A DNA stretch of 5,324 nt, from positions 1 through 5,324 of the forward strand of contig WTCK01000190.1 of assembly GCA_013138615.1 (NCBI GenBank), written 5' to 3'. The DNA is from Candidatus Thorarchaeota archaeon (GTDB lineage: Archaea; Asgardarchaeota; Thorarchaeia; Thorarchaeales; Thorarchaeaceae). Below are positions 5,322-5,324 of this stretch, in pieces. The notes beneath the pieces are model-generated. The model saw only the letters and a program-made list of their open reading frames with translations, did not search any database and was not told where the DNA came from. The stretch's first letter is position 1. Every line of letters begins with the position of its first letter. A program made the position numbers and the translations under genes.

Positions 5322-5324
5322 ATT

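Noticed and set aside
1..5324. tRNA or rRNA genes, CRISPR arrays, insertion sequences, attachment sites
   Set aside because: No cloverleaf, regularly spaced repeats, transposase motifs or terminal inverted repeats were seen, and almost all the space is taken by supported genes.

Overview
The window looks archaeal, most likely from an Asgard archaeon (Promethearchaeota, perhaps a Thorarchaeia-type lineage). The support is a Roadblock/LC7 protein, two proteins whose N-terminal halves have a longin-like layout, an archaeal-type AmrS radical SAM enzyme next to a DUF2797 protein, frequent TTG/GTG/CTG starts, and GGAGG-type ribosome binding sites mixed with genes that have almost no leader. The lineage is inferred from gene content; there is no rRNA or universal marker here. 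The window is densely coding: the largest gap between called genes is about 110 bases, and even that holds a candidate small ORF.

Layout, left to right. (1) A leftward gene of unknown function runs off the left edge (start near 258). (2) Divergent from it is a rightward run: amrS (285-1331), then a DUF2797 zinc-type protein (1343-2233, 11 bases later). (3) After a short gap with a possible TATA element come two tandem paralogues (2280-3143 and 3254-4081). Each has a longin-like N-terminal domain followed by two winged-helix-like modules. Between them is a 38-codon Cys-rich ORF preceded by the best Shine-Dalgarno match in the window. (4) On the opposite strand, converging on this run, is a two-gene unit: a 130-residue Roadblock/LC7 protein (4915-5307) followed at once by a NifB-like radical SAM protein (4078-4902). 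The convergent ends overlap by exactly four bases, CTAG, which supplies the stop codons of both genes.

How the parts may fit together (inference). Longin and Roadblock domains are related alpha/beta folds that, in eukaryotes and Asgard archaea, commonly act as platforms for or regulators of small Ras-like GTPases; no GTPase lies in this window. The paralogous longin plus double winged-helix proteins could form a heterodimer. The NifB-like enzyme keeps the radical SAM Cys triad, the HPC motif and the C-terminal CxxC of NifB. It lacks a Cys that, as I recall, follows the radical SAM triad in canonical NifB, and no nif gene is adjacent, so a role in nitrogenase cofactor synthesis is not established. 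The two radical SAM enzymes lie in separate transcription units and need not work together.
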